Assembly: GCA_937888825.1 (NCBI GenBank)
Contig: CALBFE010000099.1
Location: 62,001-126,000 of the forward strand
DNA length: 64,000 bases
Direction: 5' to 3'
DNA from: an uncultured Actinomycetes bacterium
GTDB lineage: Bacteria > Actinomycetota > Actinomycetes > Nanopelagicales > Nanopelagicaceae
Under the pieces are notes generated by a model. That model was not told the DNA's origin and did no database searches. It saw nothing but the letters and a program-made list of their open reading frames with translations. A program made the position numbers and the translations under genes. Below are positions 43,964-54,200 of the stretch, piece after piece; the first letter of the stretch is position 1; each line of letters begins with the position of its first letter.

Positions 43964-45448
43964 ATGAATCTTGATGAATTTCGCGCTTATGCCAAGATTT
44001 CAAATGTAATTCCAGTTTCAAGACGTCTGCTTGCTGATGGTGAAACGCCGTTGGGTGTTTATAGAAAACTGGCTAAGAATGCCGCAAATACCTTTTTGTT
44101 GGAATCAGCAGAACATGGTGGTGCATGGTCACGGTATTCATTTATTGGTGTGCGAAGTGAAGCAACGCTGAGTGAGAAAGATGGAAAGTCTTACTGGCAG
44201 GGCACAGCTCCAGCTGGTGCACCAACTGGAATTGATCCACTTGAAGCTCTGCGTCTTTCTGCATCACATTTGAAATCACCCACGATTCCAGGACTTCCTC
44301 CTCTGACAGGCGGCTTGGTCGGTTTTATGGGTTATGACGTTGTGAGACGACTCGAAAAACTTCCTAACCTTGCGAAAAAAGATCTGCCGCTTCCTGAGTT
44401 AAGTTTTATGTTGACTAGCGATTTAGCCGTTCTAGATCACAGTGATGGAACTATTACTTTAATTGCTAACGCCATTAACTGGGATGGCAGCGATGATCGC
44501 ATCGATGAAGCTTTCAATGCATGCAACGAGCGCTTAGATCGTATGCAGGCAGAATTAGCTGCGCCCCTAGATGGCGAGATTGCGCAGATTGATTCACATA
44601 CTTCACCAACCTTTAATGCCAATATGAGCCCTGCTGATTTCAAGGCAAAGATTGCAATTGCAAAAGAGGAGATTTTGGCTGGAGAGGCTTTTCAGATTGT
44701 TCTTTCCCAACGTTTTTCAATGCCATGTTCTGCTGATGCAATCGATGTTTATCGCATGCTGCGTCTTAATAATCCAAGTCCGTATATGTATCTATTCCGT
44801 TTCAATGAGGGAATCACAATTGTGGGATCAAGTCCTGAAGCGCTGGTGAAAGTTAATCAACGTGAAGTGATGATTCATCCCATTGCAGGAACTAGAAAGC
44901 GTTCGTCATCTCCAGAAGAGGATCACCGCCTAGGTGAAGAACTCTTGGCAGATCCAAAAGAGCGTGCAGAGCATTTAATGCTGGTTGATTTAGGCAGAAA
45001 TGATCTGGGACGAGTGTGTGCTCCAGGATCAGTTGAAGTTATTGATTTCATGCACATTGAAAGATATTCACATGTGATGCATATCGTTTCAACAGTTACC
45101 GGCACATTGGCAGAGAAAGCAACTCCAGTCGATGCACTCTTTGCAGTCTTTCCTGCAGGCACTTTATCCGGAGCACCTAAGCCTCGGGCTATGGAGATTA
45201 TTGAAGAACTCGAACCAACTCGTCGCGGAGTCTATGGAGGCATTGTTGGCTATCTAGATTTCACAGGAAACATCGACACATGTATCGCCATTAGAACTGC
45301 CCTCATTCATGATGGAATTGCATATGTGCAAGCAGGGGCTGGAATCGTTGCAGATTCTGATGCAGAGTCAGAAAATCAAGAGTGTAGAAATAAAGCAGCG
45401 GCCGTCCTTATGGCTGTGGATTCGGCAAATAGATTGCGAAAGAACTAA
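43964..45448 (+). CDS. trpE: Anthranilate synthase component I
   Basis: A 494-residue chorismate-utilising enzyme. The N-terminal domain includes LLESAEHGGAWSRYSFIG, where the LLES-type motif binds feedback tryptophan. The catalytic domain has AGEAFQIVLSQRF, NPSPYMYLFRF, IVGSSPEALVKV, HPIAGTRKRSSSPEEDHRLGEELLADPKERAEHLMLVDLGRNDLGRV, and GTLSGAPKPRAMEII. The glutaminase partner trpG and trpD are not in the cluster. Its TAA overlaps the ATG of a 56-codon gene. Confidence 0.95.
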   Translation: MNLDEFRAYAKISNVIPVSRRLLADGETPLGVYRKLAKNAANTFLLESAEHGGAWSRYSFIGVRSEATLSEKDGKSYWQGTAPAGAPTGIDPLEALRLSASHLKSPTIPGLPPLTGGLVGFMGYDVVRRLEKLPNLAKKDLPLPELSFMLTSDLAVLDHSDGTITLIANAINWDGSDDRIDEAFNACNERLDRMQAELAAPLDGEIAQIDSHTSPTFNANMSPADFKAKIAIAKEEILAGEAFQIVLSQRFSMPCSADAIDVYRMLRLNNPSPYMYLFRFNEGITIVGSSPEALVKVNQREVMIHPIAGTRKRSSSPEEDHRLGEELLADPKERAEHLMLVDLGRNDLGRVCAPGSVEVIDFMHIERYSHVMHIVSTVTGTLAEKATPVDALFAVFPAGTLSGAPKPRAMEIIEELEPTRRGVYGGIVGYLDFTGNIDTCIAIRTALIHDGIAYVQAGAGIVADSDAESENQECRNKAAAVLMAVDSANRLRKN

Positions 45449-45618
45449 TGGAGCAGTCAATAGCAATTGGTGTCAGCATTCTTGTTGTTTATGCGATTGT
45501 TCTTCTTATAGGCAAGAAGTTCAAACTTTCTTCGCGCTATGAGAGAAAACCCCGTGTGCTAAATACGTGGAGCGCACTTGATGAAGGTATTGATCCAACT
45601 GTGCAGGATAAAAAATGA
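45448..45618 (+). CDS. Small single-pass membrane protein in the trp operon
   Basis: A 56-residue open frame that fills the gap between trpE and trpC exactly: its ATG overlaps the trpE stop (TAATG) and its TGA overlaps the trpC ATG (ATGA). Residues 5-22 form one membrane helix (IAIGVSILVVYAIVLLIG). A basic stretch KKFKLSSRYERKPR follows, then a motif-like end WSALDEGIDPT. Small proteins with a W-x-ALD-x-G-x-DPT end occur in actinobacterial trp regions, as far as I recall, but I know no proven function. The tight coupling argues that it is a real gene. Confidence 0.75.
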   Translation: MEQSIAIGVSILVVYAIVLLIGKKFKLSSRYERKPRVLNTWSALDEGIDPTVQDKK

Positions 45619-46400
45619 GCGTTCTCGATTCAATCATTGAAGGAGTCCGTGAGGATTTAGCTGCTCGTAGAAAGCCATTGGCTCAACTACAAGAGGCGAT
45701 GGATTCAGCAGCGTCCGTTCGCGATCCTTTAGAGACATTACTTCGCAATGAGCTTTCAGTCATTGCTGAAGTTAAGCGCTCATCTCCTAGTAAGGGGGCA
45801 CTTGCCACAATTGCAGATCCGGCAAGTTTGGCTGAGCAGTATGAAAACGCTGGAGCAAGCGTGATTAGTGTGTTGACCGAAAGAAGGCGTTTTGGTGGTT
45901 CCCTTGCTGATCTAGATGCCGTTCGTTCGCGGGTGAACATTCCAATTTTGCGTAAAGATTTTATGGTTGATGAGTATCAATTCTTTGAAGCACGTGCTCA
46001 TGGAGCCGATGTTGTGCTTCTGATAGTTGCTGCATTGAGTAAGTCACAGCTTATTGATTTTCATCAACTGGCTGAAGGCTTAGGCATGCGCTCACTTGTT
46101 GAAGTGCATACCCATGATGAACTTGAAAGAGCGTTAGAAATCTCACCACGCATTGTTGGTGTTAATTCTCGTAACCTAAAAACTTTAGATGTTGATGCTG
46201 GTGTATTTGTCGAATTGTTACCACTTATTCCAACTGATGTGGTGCGCGTGGCAGAATCTGGAATCTCTACACGGGCCGAGGTGGAGTTTGCGCAAAGTAA
46301 TGGCGCTAGCACAATTTTGGTGGGTGAGGCCTTGGTTAAATCTTCCAATCCAGAGTTGGCGATGCGTGAACTTCTAGGCGAGGATAGGATTGGCTCATGA
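45615..46400 (+). CDS. trpC: Indole-3-glycerol phosphate synthase
   Basis: A 261-residue TIM barrel that closes the indole ring. Family landmarks are [15 protein letters not shown] with the catalytic Lys, [83 protein letters not shown], and [12 protein letters not shown]. It is monofunctional (no TrpF domain fused), consistent with PriA supplying that activity. It overlaps the genes on both sides by 4 bp. Confidence 0.96.
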   Translation: MSVLDSIIEGVREDLAARRKPLAQLQEAMDSAASVRDPLETLLRNELSVIAEVKRSSPSKGALATIADPASLAEQYENAGASVISVLTERRRFGGSLADLDAVRSRVNIPILRKDFMVDEYQFFEARAHGADVVLLIVAALSKSQLIDFHQLAEGLGMRSLVEVHTHDELERALEISPRIVGVNSRNLKTLDVDAGVFVELLPLIPTDVVRVAESGISTRAEVEFAQSNGASTILVGEALVKSSNPELAMRELLGEDRIGS

Positions 46401-47593
46401 CAATCCAGACAAGTGATGTGCTTGGCCATTTTGGTCAATACGGTGGCCGTTTTGTGCCAGAAGCACTTATTGGAGCTTTGGATGAGTTAGAAGCAGCCCA
46501 CAATGCTGCAAAAACCGATCCAGTTTTTCAGGCAGAACTTGCCGAACTTCACCGCACATATACAGGACGTCCAAGCATCATCACAGAAGCTAAGAGATTT
46601 TCTGAACACGCAGGTGGAGCAAGAATTTTGCTCAAGCGCGAAGATCTCAACCACACCGGTAGTCACAAGATCAATAATGTTTTAGGTCAAGCATTACTTA
46701 CAAAGAAGATGGGCAAGAAGCGTATCATCGCTGAAACTGGTGCAGGACAACATGGTGTTGCTGCTGCAACGGCCGCAGCGTTAATGGGACTTGAGTGTGT
46801 TGTCTACATGGGCGAAGAAGACACACGTCGTCAAGCACTCAATGTTGCGCGAATGAAATTGTTAGGTGCCGAAGTTGTTCCAGTAACTTCTGGATCTCGC
46901 ACACTCAAGGATGCGATCAATGAAGCGATGCGCGATTGGGTAACAAATGTTGCAACAACACATTACATGTTGGGCACAGTTGCCGGACCGCATCCATTTC
47001 CAACAATGGTGCGCGATTTCCACAAAACAATTGGAGAAGAAGCTCGCGAACAGGTTTTAGCATTGACCGGTAAATTACCTGATGCGGTGCTTGCATGCGT
47101 TGGGGGAGGATCTAATGCCATTGGAATTTTCCATGCTTTCATTCCAGATGCAGGCGTGCGCTTAATTGGTTTGGAAGCAGGTGGCGATGGAATTGAGACC
47201 GGGAGACATTCGGCAACTATAAGTGGAGGTTCACCGGGTGTATTGCACGGTGCTCGTTCATACATCATGCAAAATAGCGATGGACAAACCGTTGAATCAC
47301 ATTCAATTTCTGCTGGGCTAGATTATCCAAGTGTTGGGCCAGAGCATGCATATTTGCATGACATTGGCCGCACCGAATACCGTGCAGTCAATGATGATGC
47401 AGCCATGGCCGCATTTTCACTTCTGTGTCGCACTGAAGGAATTATTCCTGCCATTGAAACTGCCCATGCATTAGCTGGTGCATTAGTAATCGGTAATGAA
47501 TTGGGTCCTGATGCAACTCTGCTCATTAACCTTTCTGGCCGTGGGGATAAGGATGTTCAGACAGCTGCAGATTATTTCGGAATTCCGTTGTGA
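46397..47593 (+). CDS. trpB: Tryptophan synthase beta subunit
   Basis: A 398-residue TrpB1-type PLP enzyme that condenses indole and serine. Features: [16 protein letters not shown] at the N-terminus, [23 protein letters not shown] with the PLP Lys91, the [16 protein letters not shown] communication segment, [15 protein letters not shown] (the phosphate-binding glycine loop), and [11 protein letters not shown] at the C-terminus. It pairs with TrpA, whose start overlaps its stop by 4 bp. Confidence 0.97.
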   Translation: MTIQTSDVLGHFGQYGGRFVPEALIGALDELEAAHNAAKTDPVFQAELAELHRTYTGRPSIITEAKRFSEHAGGARILLKREDLNHTGSHKINNVLGQALLTKKMGKKRIIAETGAGQHGVAAATAAALMGLECVVYMGEEDTRRQALNVARMKLLGAEVVPVTSGSRTLKDAINEAMRDWVTNVATTHYMLGTVAGPHPFPTMVRDFHKTIGEEAREQVLALTGKLPDAVLACVGGGSNAIGIFHAFIPDAGVRLIGLEAGGDGIETGRHSATISGGSPGVLHGARSYIMQNSDGQTVESHSISAGLDYPSVGPEHAYLHDIGRTEYRAVNDDAAMAAFSLLCRTEGIIPAIETAHALAGALVIGNELGPDATLLINLSGRGDKDVQTAADYFGIPL

Positions 47594-48393
47594 GCACAGC
47601 TTTAGATGTAGTTTTTGAAAAAGTACGTGCAGAAAATAGAGCCGCACTTATTGCATATATTCCAGCGGGATTTCCTTCCAAGTTGGGTTGCGAAAAAGCT
47701 ATCAAAGCTTTGGCTGAGGCTGGCGTTGACGCTATTGAAATTGGATATCCCTACAGTGATCCGATTATGGATGGCCCAACAATTCAAGAAGCGGCAGAGA
47801 TTTCCCTAAAAGGTGGCACAAATGCGGCAGATGTTTTCTCCGCGCTAAAGGTAGCAAGTGATATGGGTGTTGCATCAGTTGTTATGACGTATTGGAATCC
47901 CATTGAAAAATATGGTGTGAACGAGTTTGCACAATCCATCGCAGATAATGGTGGTTCTGGGGTTATTACCCCGGATCTAACAATTGAAGAATCTGGACGC
48001 TGGTTAGATGCGGTGGGTAAATCCGGAATTAATCCTATTTATGTTGTTGCACCAAGTACTTCGGATGCTCGTTTGACTCAAGTTACCTCTAAAACCGGTG
48101 GCTTTGTCTATGCAGCATCTGTCATGGGAGTAACAGGGGCAAGAACAAATGTTTCAGTTGATGCCAGTGCCTTAGTTGCACGAGTGAAAAAGACTACGGC
48201 GCTGCCAGTTTCAGTCGGTTTGGGTGTTTCAACACGGGAACAGGCAAAGCAAGTTGCGGCTTATGCAGATGGCGTCATTGTTGGCTCTGCATTTATTAAA
48301 CTGCTTTTAAATGCCAAATCTGAGCAAGAAGGATTAGATGCGATTTCAGCATTAGCAAAAGAGTTGGCGCTAGGAGTGCGAGAGGGTCGATGA
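47590..48393 (+). CDS. trpA: Tryptophan synthase alpha subunit
   Basis: A 267-residue TIM barrel that cleaves indole-3-glycerol phosphate and channels indole to TrpB. Catalytic Glu and Asp sit in [20 protein letters not shown], the first in the strand and the second in the SDP loop. [15 protein letters not shown] and [28 protein letters not shown] are also visible. The start is GTG at 47590. The stop overlaps the mauE-like gene, so the run continues past trp. Confidence 0.95.
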   Translation: MSTALDVVFEKVRAENRAALIAYIPAGFPSKLGCEKAIKALAEAGVDAIEIGYPYSDPIMDGPTIQEAAEISLKGGTNAADVFSALKVASDMGVASVVMTYWNPIEKYGVNEFAQSIADNGGSGVITPDLTIEESGRWLDAVGKSGINPIYVVAPSTSDARLTQVTSKTGGFVYAASVMGVTGARTNVSVDASALVARVKKTTALPVSVGLGVSTREQAKQVAAYADGVIVGSAFIKLLLNAKSEQEGLDAISALAKELALGVREGR

Positions 48394-48887
48394 GTAACTT
48401 GCAGACGAAGTATCAACCTTTTATTACACTCCTTTGTCGCCTTCTTTTAGGTGGGGTGTTGTTAGTAGCAGGGGGATTAAAGGCCTTTAAACCTTCTGAG
48501 TCGGCCGGAGCAGTTGCCGCCTATAAAATCTTGCCCACAGATCTTGCTCACCTGATTGGCTATGCATTGCCGTGGTTAGAGATCGCTCTCGGAATTCTTC
48601 TCATTATTGGCCTCACCACACGATTGGCCGCAATTGCTGGAACTGCTGTGATGATTATTTTCATTGCAGCAATCATTTCAGTGTGGGCGCGTGGCATCCT
48701 CATTGACTGTGGTTGCTTTGGCGGGGGAGGCGAAGTTGATCCAAGCAAAGCTTCCGAAGCACATAGGGCCTATCTCATGGAGATTCTGCGCGATTTAGGT
48801 TTGGCTTTAAGCGGTATTTATCTATACTTTTTTCCCTACGGACGTTTAAGCATTGAAAAACCACTTCACAATATCGAGGAGCAGTAA
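48390..48887 (+). CDS. MauE/DoxX-type membrane redox protein
   Basis: A 165-residue protein with four membrane helices and the MauE pattern: LLCRLLLGGVLLVAGGLKAF, a middle LPWLEIALGILLIIGL, and the short loop WARGILIDCGCFGGGGEVDPS with a CGC redox-active cysteine pair. MauE-like proteins reoxidise extracytoplasmic thiol oxidases, replacing DsbB or VKOR. It overlaps trpA by 4 bp and abuts the DsbA-like gene (adjacent codons), so the two probably form a disulfide-forming pair. Confidence 0.88.
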   Translation: MSNLQTKYQPFITLLCRLLLGGVLLVAGGLKAFKPSESAGAVAAYKILPTDLAHLIGYALPWLEIALGILLIIGLTTRLAAIAGTAVMIIFIAAIISVWARGILIDCGCFGGGGEVDPSKASEAHRAYLMEILRDLGLALSGIYLYFFPYGRLSIEKPLHNIEEQ

Positions 48888-49607
48888 ATGGCAAAGCAGG
48901 CGAAGGCAACCAAATCATCTGGGGGAGACAACTTCACACGATGGTTAGTTATCGGAATGGTCACCCTGGTTGTTGCAACGGGGGCTATTTTCAGTGTTGT
49001 TGGTGAAAAGTCTAAAGCCAATGAGTCATTTGCAATCTTGAGCGATTTTAAAGTTGGACCAACAGTTGTTTCAACCGTTGATGACGCTAATGGCGCTGGT
49101 ATTACATTCAACAACGGCGCAGCTAAGACTGTTGATATTTGGGAAGATCCACAGTGCCCAGTCTGTAACACATTTGAACAGGCAAATGGTGAGTTTGTTG
49201 AAGATTTAGTGCGTGCTAAAAAGGCCAAGGTCGTTTATCACGTTTTATCTTTCCTGGGCAATGAATCAGTTTCTGCAGCCAATGCTGCCTACTGCGCAGC
49301 AGATGAGGCCCGTTATCTAGATTTCCACAAGGCTATGTATTTGGTGCAGCCAGTGCTTGAAAATTCAGGGTTCTATTCAACGGAAAATTTAATTAAAATT
49401 GGTAGTTATGCAGGCCTTACCTCACAGAGTTTCATTGATTGTGTTACCAAAGGTTCAAAGCTAGATAAAGTCAGAGCGGCTTATGAGTCAATGGGCAAAT
49501 ACAACGTTCAAGGAACTCCAACCGTGTTCTTCAACGGTAAGTTGTGGGAGCGCAAGAACAATGCCTTCCTTCCTGAAGAGTTCACTGCAGCGTTCGAAGC
49601 TAGTTAA
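48888..49607 (+). CDS. Membrane-anchored DsbA-like thioredoxin-fold protein
   Basis: A 239-residue protein with a polar N-terminus, one membrane helix (about residues 21-42), and an extracytoplasmic DsbA-type domain. The active site is CPVC in VDIWEDPQCPVCNTFEQ, and the cis-Pro loop is GTPTVFFNG near the C-terminus. Single cysteines at YCAADEA and FIDCV may form a second disulfide. It probably introduces disulfides into exported proteins with the MauE-like partner just upstream. lgt follows 3 bp after its stop. Confidence 0.9.
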   Translation: MAKQAKATKSSGGDNFTRWLVIGMVTLVVATGAIFSVVGEKSKANESFAILSDFKVGPTVVSTVDDANGAGITFNNGAAKTVDIWEDPQCPVCNTFEQANGEFVEDLVRAKKAKVVYHVLSFLGNESVSAANAAYCAADEARYLDFHKAMYLVQPVLENSGFYSTENLIKIGSYAGLTSQSFIDCVTKGSKLDKVRAAYESMGKYNVQGTPTVFFNGKLWERKNNAFLPEEFTAAFEAS

Positions 49608-49610
49608 GCC

Positions 49611-50417
49611 TTGATTCGCGCAATTCCTTCACCAACAGTTTCATCGTTGGAGTTGGGCCCGTTTACCTTTCACCTCTATGCCCTATGCATAATTACTGGC
49701 ATTGCCATCGCCATTTGGTTGGGGGATAAGCGCTTTCGTTCTCACGCACCCGATTCTAAATCAGTTGTTTCAGAGGTTGCGATCACTGCCGTTCCTGTAG
49801 GAATAATTGGTGGGCGCATCTATCACGTGATCACTTCACCAGATGCTTATTTTGGTTCTGGCGGAAACCCAGTAGATGCTTTTAAAATCTGGGAAGGTGG
49901 TTTGGGTATTTGGGGCGCAATTTCACTAGGCGTATTAGGTGCTTGGTTAAGATATCGCCAATTAGGTAAGCGCATGCAATTGCCAAACTTTGCTCTCTTT
50001 TTGGATGCACTAGCCCCAGGGATTTTATTTGCACAAGCAATGGGCAGATTTGGAAATTGGTTTAACATTGAATTATTTGGAAAACCACTCATAGCTCCTT
50101 GGGCGTTAGAAGTCCCAGCGCAATATCGGCCAACTGGCTATTCTGCATTTGAAACCTTCCATCCAACTTTTCTGTATGAATCATTGTGGTGTGCGATTTT
50201 GGCATTTGTGTTGATCAAATTTGGTAAGCGTCTTGCACCGGGGCAGATCTTTTCCCTCTATGTAATGGTGTACTCCATAGGACGCTTAGCAATTGAATCC
50301 ATTCGTATTGATTCTGCTCACACAATTGCCGGCTTGCGCCTAAATATCTGGGTCAGTTTGATTGTTGTTATAGCTGGGGCAGTGACACTTCGTGCGCAAT
50401 CGCGCAAAGTCCATTAA
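49611..50417 (+). CDS. lgt: Prolipoprotein diacylglyceryl transferase
   Basis: A 268-residue polytopic enzyme that transfers diacylglycerol from phosphatidylglycerol to the lipobox cysteine. Family motifs are FHLYALCIITGIAIAIWLG, GIIGGRIYHVI, GGLGIWGAISLGV, and the Lgt signature AMGRFGNWFNIELFGKP with its essential Arg and Asn. About seven membrane helices are expected. The start is TTG at 49611. Its place after trpA and mauE-dsbA and before gltB-pyk is a common actinobacterial order. Confidence 0.95.
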   Translation: MIRAIPSPTVSSLELGPFTFHLYALCIITGIAIAIWLGDKRFRSHAPDSKSVVSEVAITAVPVGIIGGRIYHVITSPDAYFGSGGNPVDAFKIWEGGLGIWGAISLGVLGAWLRYRQLGKRMQLPNFALFLDALAPGILFAQAMGRFGNWFNIELFGKPLIAPWALEVPAQYRPTGYSAFETFHPTFLYESLWCAILAFVLIKFGKRLAPGQIFSLYVMVYSIGRLAIESIRIDSAHTIAGLRLNIWVSLIVVIAGAVTLRAQSRKVH

Positions 50418-50425
50418 CTTTCAGG

Positions 50426-50431
50426 TAGGCT
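50426..50431 (+). promoter_or_regulatory. -10 box for a leaderless VIT1-like transcript
   Basis: TAGGCT ends 7 nt before the ATG at 50439 and no ribosome-binding sequence is seen. It lies just after the lgt stop and marks a probable new transcription unit. Confidence 0.4.
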
Positions 50432-50438
50432 CATTGAT

Positions 50439-51146
50439 ATGGCACTAGAAGAGGTATACCAACGCAATCTTCACCACCGCACTCATCGTGCAGGTTGGTT
50501 GCGTGCTGCGGTTCTCGGCGCAAACGATGGCTTAGTCTCTACAGCATCTTTGATGATTGGTGTTGCTGCGGCCGGAAGAACTGATTTACTTATTACGGTA
50601 GGGCTTGCAGGAATTTCTGCAGGTGCAATGTCTATGGCTGTTGGAGAATATGTTTCGGTTCGTTCTCAAAACGATGTTGAAGAATCAGATCGCAAATTAG
50701 AAATCGAACATCTTGCTGCAGATCCTGAAGGAGAACTTTTAGAGCTCCAACACATTTATATCGCTCGAGGTCTTTCACCTGAACTTGCATTGACTGTGGC
50801 ACAAGAGATGCATAAGAAAGATCCACTTGCTGCGCACTTGCGTGATGAGTTAGGTCAGTATCCCCACACAAAGGCCCGCCCAATTCAAGCAGCAGTTGCC
50901 TCAGCGCTAAGTTTTACAGCAGGAGGATTCATTCCATTCTTGGGAGCCTTTGCACCAACTATCGGTGCTAAAGCATGGAGCATTGTTGGCTTCACAGTAG
51001 TTGGCTTACTTCTTACCGGAATACTCAGCGCCAGGACTGCGGGCTCAAAGCTCTTGGTACCAACCCTTCGAGTGATCATTGGGGGATGCCTAGGCATGCT
51101 CATCACCGCAGCTATAGGAAAGATTGCCCATATCTCTGGGATTTAA
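50439..51146 (+). CDS. VIT1/CCC1-family transporter
   Basis: A 235-residue membrane protein of the VIT1/CCC1 family, which moves Fe2+ or Mn2+ in eukaryotes and probably in bacteria. The N-terminus has [29 protein letters not shown] and [24 protein letters not shown] cytoplasmic charged insert with [33 protein letters not shown] sequence (about 80-135) is typical of the metal-binding part. Two to three helices close the protein. It is monocistronic by spacing. Metal specificity is inferred from the family only. Confidence 0.88.
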   Translation: MALEEVYQRNLHHRTHRAGWLRAAVLGANDGLVSTASLMIGVAAAGRTDLLITVGLAGISAGAMSMAVGEYVSVRSQNDVEESDRKLEIEHLAADPEGELLELQHIYIARGLSPELALTVAQEMHKKDPLAAHLRDELGQYPHTKARPIQAAVASALSFTAGGFIPFLGAFAPTIGAKAWSIVGFTVVGLLLTGILSARTAGSKLLVPTLRVIIGGCLGMLITAAIGKIAHISGI

Positions 51147-51244
51147 CTGCTGTAGAAAATTGCGCAGTTGTTGATACTCTTTACCAGTACGACAGGGCCA
51201 AGGTTGTCCCGCTATTCATTTTCGACAACAGGAGCTCTGACGCC

Positions 51245-54200
51245 GTGGCTTTGCCTTCCAATTACCCCCATGCACAAGGTCTCTATGACCCTGCGCAAGA
51301 ACATGATGCCTGCGGTGTGGCAATGGTGGCAACGCTTAATAAAGTAGCAACACATGAGATTGTAGAAAAAGCGCTCACTGCACTTCGTAACTTAGAGCAC
51401 CGTGGTGCATCTGGAGCAGAACCAGATAGTGGTGATGGTGCAGGAATTCTTATTCGTATTCCAGATAAGTTTTATCAAGAAGTAACAACTTTTGATTTAC
51501 CATCAGCTGGCTTCTATGCATCTGGCATTGCATTTGTTGAAAAGGGTGTCGATGTTAAAGCTGCAATAGAGAAGATTGCAGTAGAAGAAGGATTAAAGGT
51601 TTTAGGATGGCGCGAGTTACCAATTAACTCGAACTCACTGGGTAAAACCGCACTCTCTGTTATGCCGAATTTTCAGCAGATCTTCATTGCAGGCGTGAAT
51701 GGGGAATCTGGCTTAGTTTTAGATCGTATGGCTTTCTGTTTGCGCAAACGCGCTGAACATGGTTTGAAAGTGTATTTCCCTTCTCTTTCATCCCAAACAA
51801 TTGTTTACAAGGGCATGCTTACAACTGGACAGCTAGAAGAATTCTTCCCAGATCTCTCTGATGAGCGAGTTGTTTCACCACTTGCACTCGTTCACTCACG
51901 CTTTTCAACTAATACTTTTCCTTCTTGGCCACTGGCGCACCCTTATCGCTTTATTGCCCACAACGGTGAAATCAATACCGTTAAAGGAAACCGAAACTGG
52001 ATGCGTGCACGTGAGTCTTTACTTGAAAGTGATTTAATCCCAGGTGATCTCAAGCGTTTATTCCCAATTGTTGAAATGTCAGGTAGTGACTCGGCTTCCT
52101 TTGATGAAGTTCTAGAGCTGCTCTATTTGGGTGGTCGTTCGCTGCCGCATGCAGTCTTGATGATGATTCCTGAAGCGTGGGAAAATCATGAAACGATGCC
52201 TCAGAATCGTCGAGATTTCTATGCATTCCATTCTTCGCTTATGGAGCCATGGGATGGACCTGCATGTGTGACATTTACAGATGGATATCAAGTTGGAGCA
52301 GTTCTTGATCGAAATGGTTTACGCCCATCACGTTTTTGGGTTACAAATGATGGCCTTGTTGTACTTGCATCTGAAGTTGGCGTTCTGGATATTCCCGCCG
52401 AAAACATTGTACGAAAGGGACGTTTGCAGCCTGGCAAGATGTTCTTAGTAGACATTGAAGCTGGACGTATTATTGAAGATTCCGAAATCAAAGATCAATT
52501 AGCTAACTCTTCTCCTTATGGAGATTGGATTCATGCGGGGATGGTCAAGTTAAGTGATCTACCTTCGCGCGAACATATTGTTTACCCTCACTCATCAGTT
52601 TTGCGCCGTCAGCGCGCATTTGGTTATACCGAAGAAGAAGTTCGCATTCTTATTACACCGATGGCAAAAAATGGATTAGAAGCTCTAGGTTCAATGGGAA
52701 CAGACACTCCTATTGCAGCCCTTTCTGATAAGCCACGTTTAATATTTGATTACTTCTCTCAACTTTTTGCACAAGTTACTAATCCGCCTCTAGATGCTAT
52801 TCGCGAAGAGGTGGTTACAAGCCTTGGAACTTCAATGGGGCCAGAACACAATTTATTGGACCCAGGACCAAGTAGCTGTCGCCAAATCTCATTGGCTTTT
52901 CCTGTTATTGACAATGATGAGTTAGCAAAGATTATTCACGTTAACGCTGATGGTGAATACCCGGGCTTAAGTGCCCATGTGATTCGTGGTTTGTTCTTTG
53001 TTGCAGATGGTGGCGACTCACTTCGTGAGCGCCTAGAAGAAATTAAAGCCGAAGTTTCACAGGCCATTAATGATGGTGCGCACATCATCGTTCTATCAGA
53101 TCGTGATGCAGATGCTGAAGAAGCACCTATTCCATCACTCTTATTAACTTCTGCTGTGCACCACCATTTGATTCGTGAAAAGACACGCACCAAGGTGGGA
53201 CTTGTTATTGAAGCCGGGGATGTGAGAGAAGTTCATCATGTTGCGCTTCTGATCGGTTACGGAGCAGCAGCTGTTAATCCGTACTTGGCTATGGAGACAG
53301 CTGAAGATTTAGTTCTGCAGGGAGTAATTACAGGAATTACACCTGAGAAGGCTGTGGGCAACTTAATTAAGTCTTTAGGTAAAGGCGTTCTCAAAGTTAT
53401 GTCCAAGATGGGCATTAGCACCATTGCTTCATACACGGGAGCTCAAGTATTTGAAGCCATTGGCTTGAGCCAAGAGTTAGTGGATGAGTATTTTGTCGGC
53501 ACAACTTCTCGCTTAGGCGGAGTCAATTTAGATGTCATTGCCCAAGAAACAATTGCGCGTCACCACGTTGCATATCCGCCAGGGGGAGCAATTCCTGGAA
53601 CTAAGAGATTGCCTATTGGCGGGGAATATCAGTGGCGCCGTGAAGGTGAACCACATTTATTTGATCCAGAGACAGTCTTCACATTGCAGCACTCCACTCG
53701 CAATAAGCGCTATGACGTGTTCAAGCGCTATACCGATCGAGTCAATGATCAGAGCACACGGTTAATGACATTGCGCGGACTTTTTGGTTTCAATGAAAGC
53801 GTGCGTCCTTCCATTTCGATAGATGATGTGGAATCTGCTTCAGAGATTATCAAGCGCTTCTCCACTGGTGCGATGTCATATGGCTCGATTTCTCAAGAGG
53901 CCCATGAGACTTTAGCAATCGCTATGAACCGTTTGGGCGGTAAATCAAATACGGGTGAAGGTGGCGAAGATCCAGAGCGCTATATAAAGATGGCTAATGG
54001 AGATTCAAAGCGTTCTGCGATCAAGCAGGTTGCATCCGGACGCTTTGGTGTTACTAGTGATTATTTGGTTAATTCAGATGACATTCAGATCAAGATTGCA
54101 CAAGGTGCAAAGCCAGGTGAAGGTGGGCAACTTCCAGGTAACAAGGTGTATCCATGGATTGCAAAGGTGCGTTATTCAACCCCTGGTGTAGGTCTTATTT

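Noticed and set aside
50975..51244. N-terminal extension of GltB by about 90 residues
   Set aside because: It overlaps the VIT1-like gene in another frame and would bury the Ntn cysteine far from the N-terminus.
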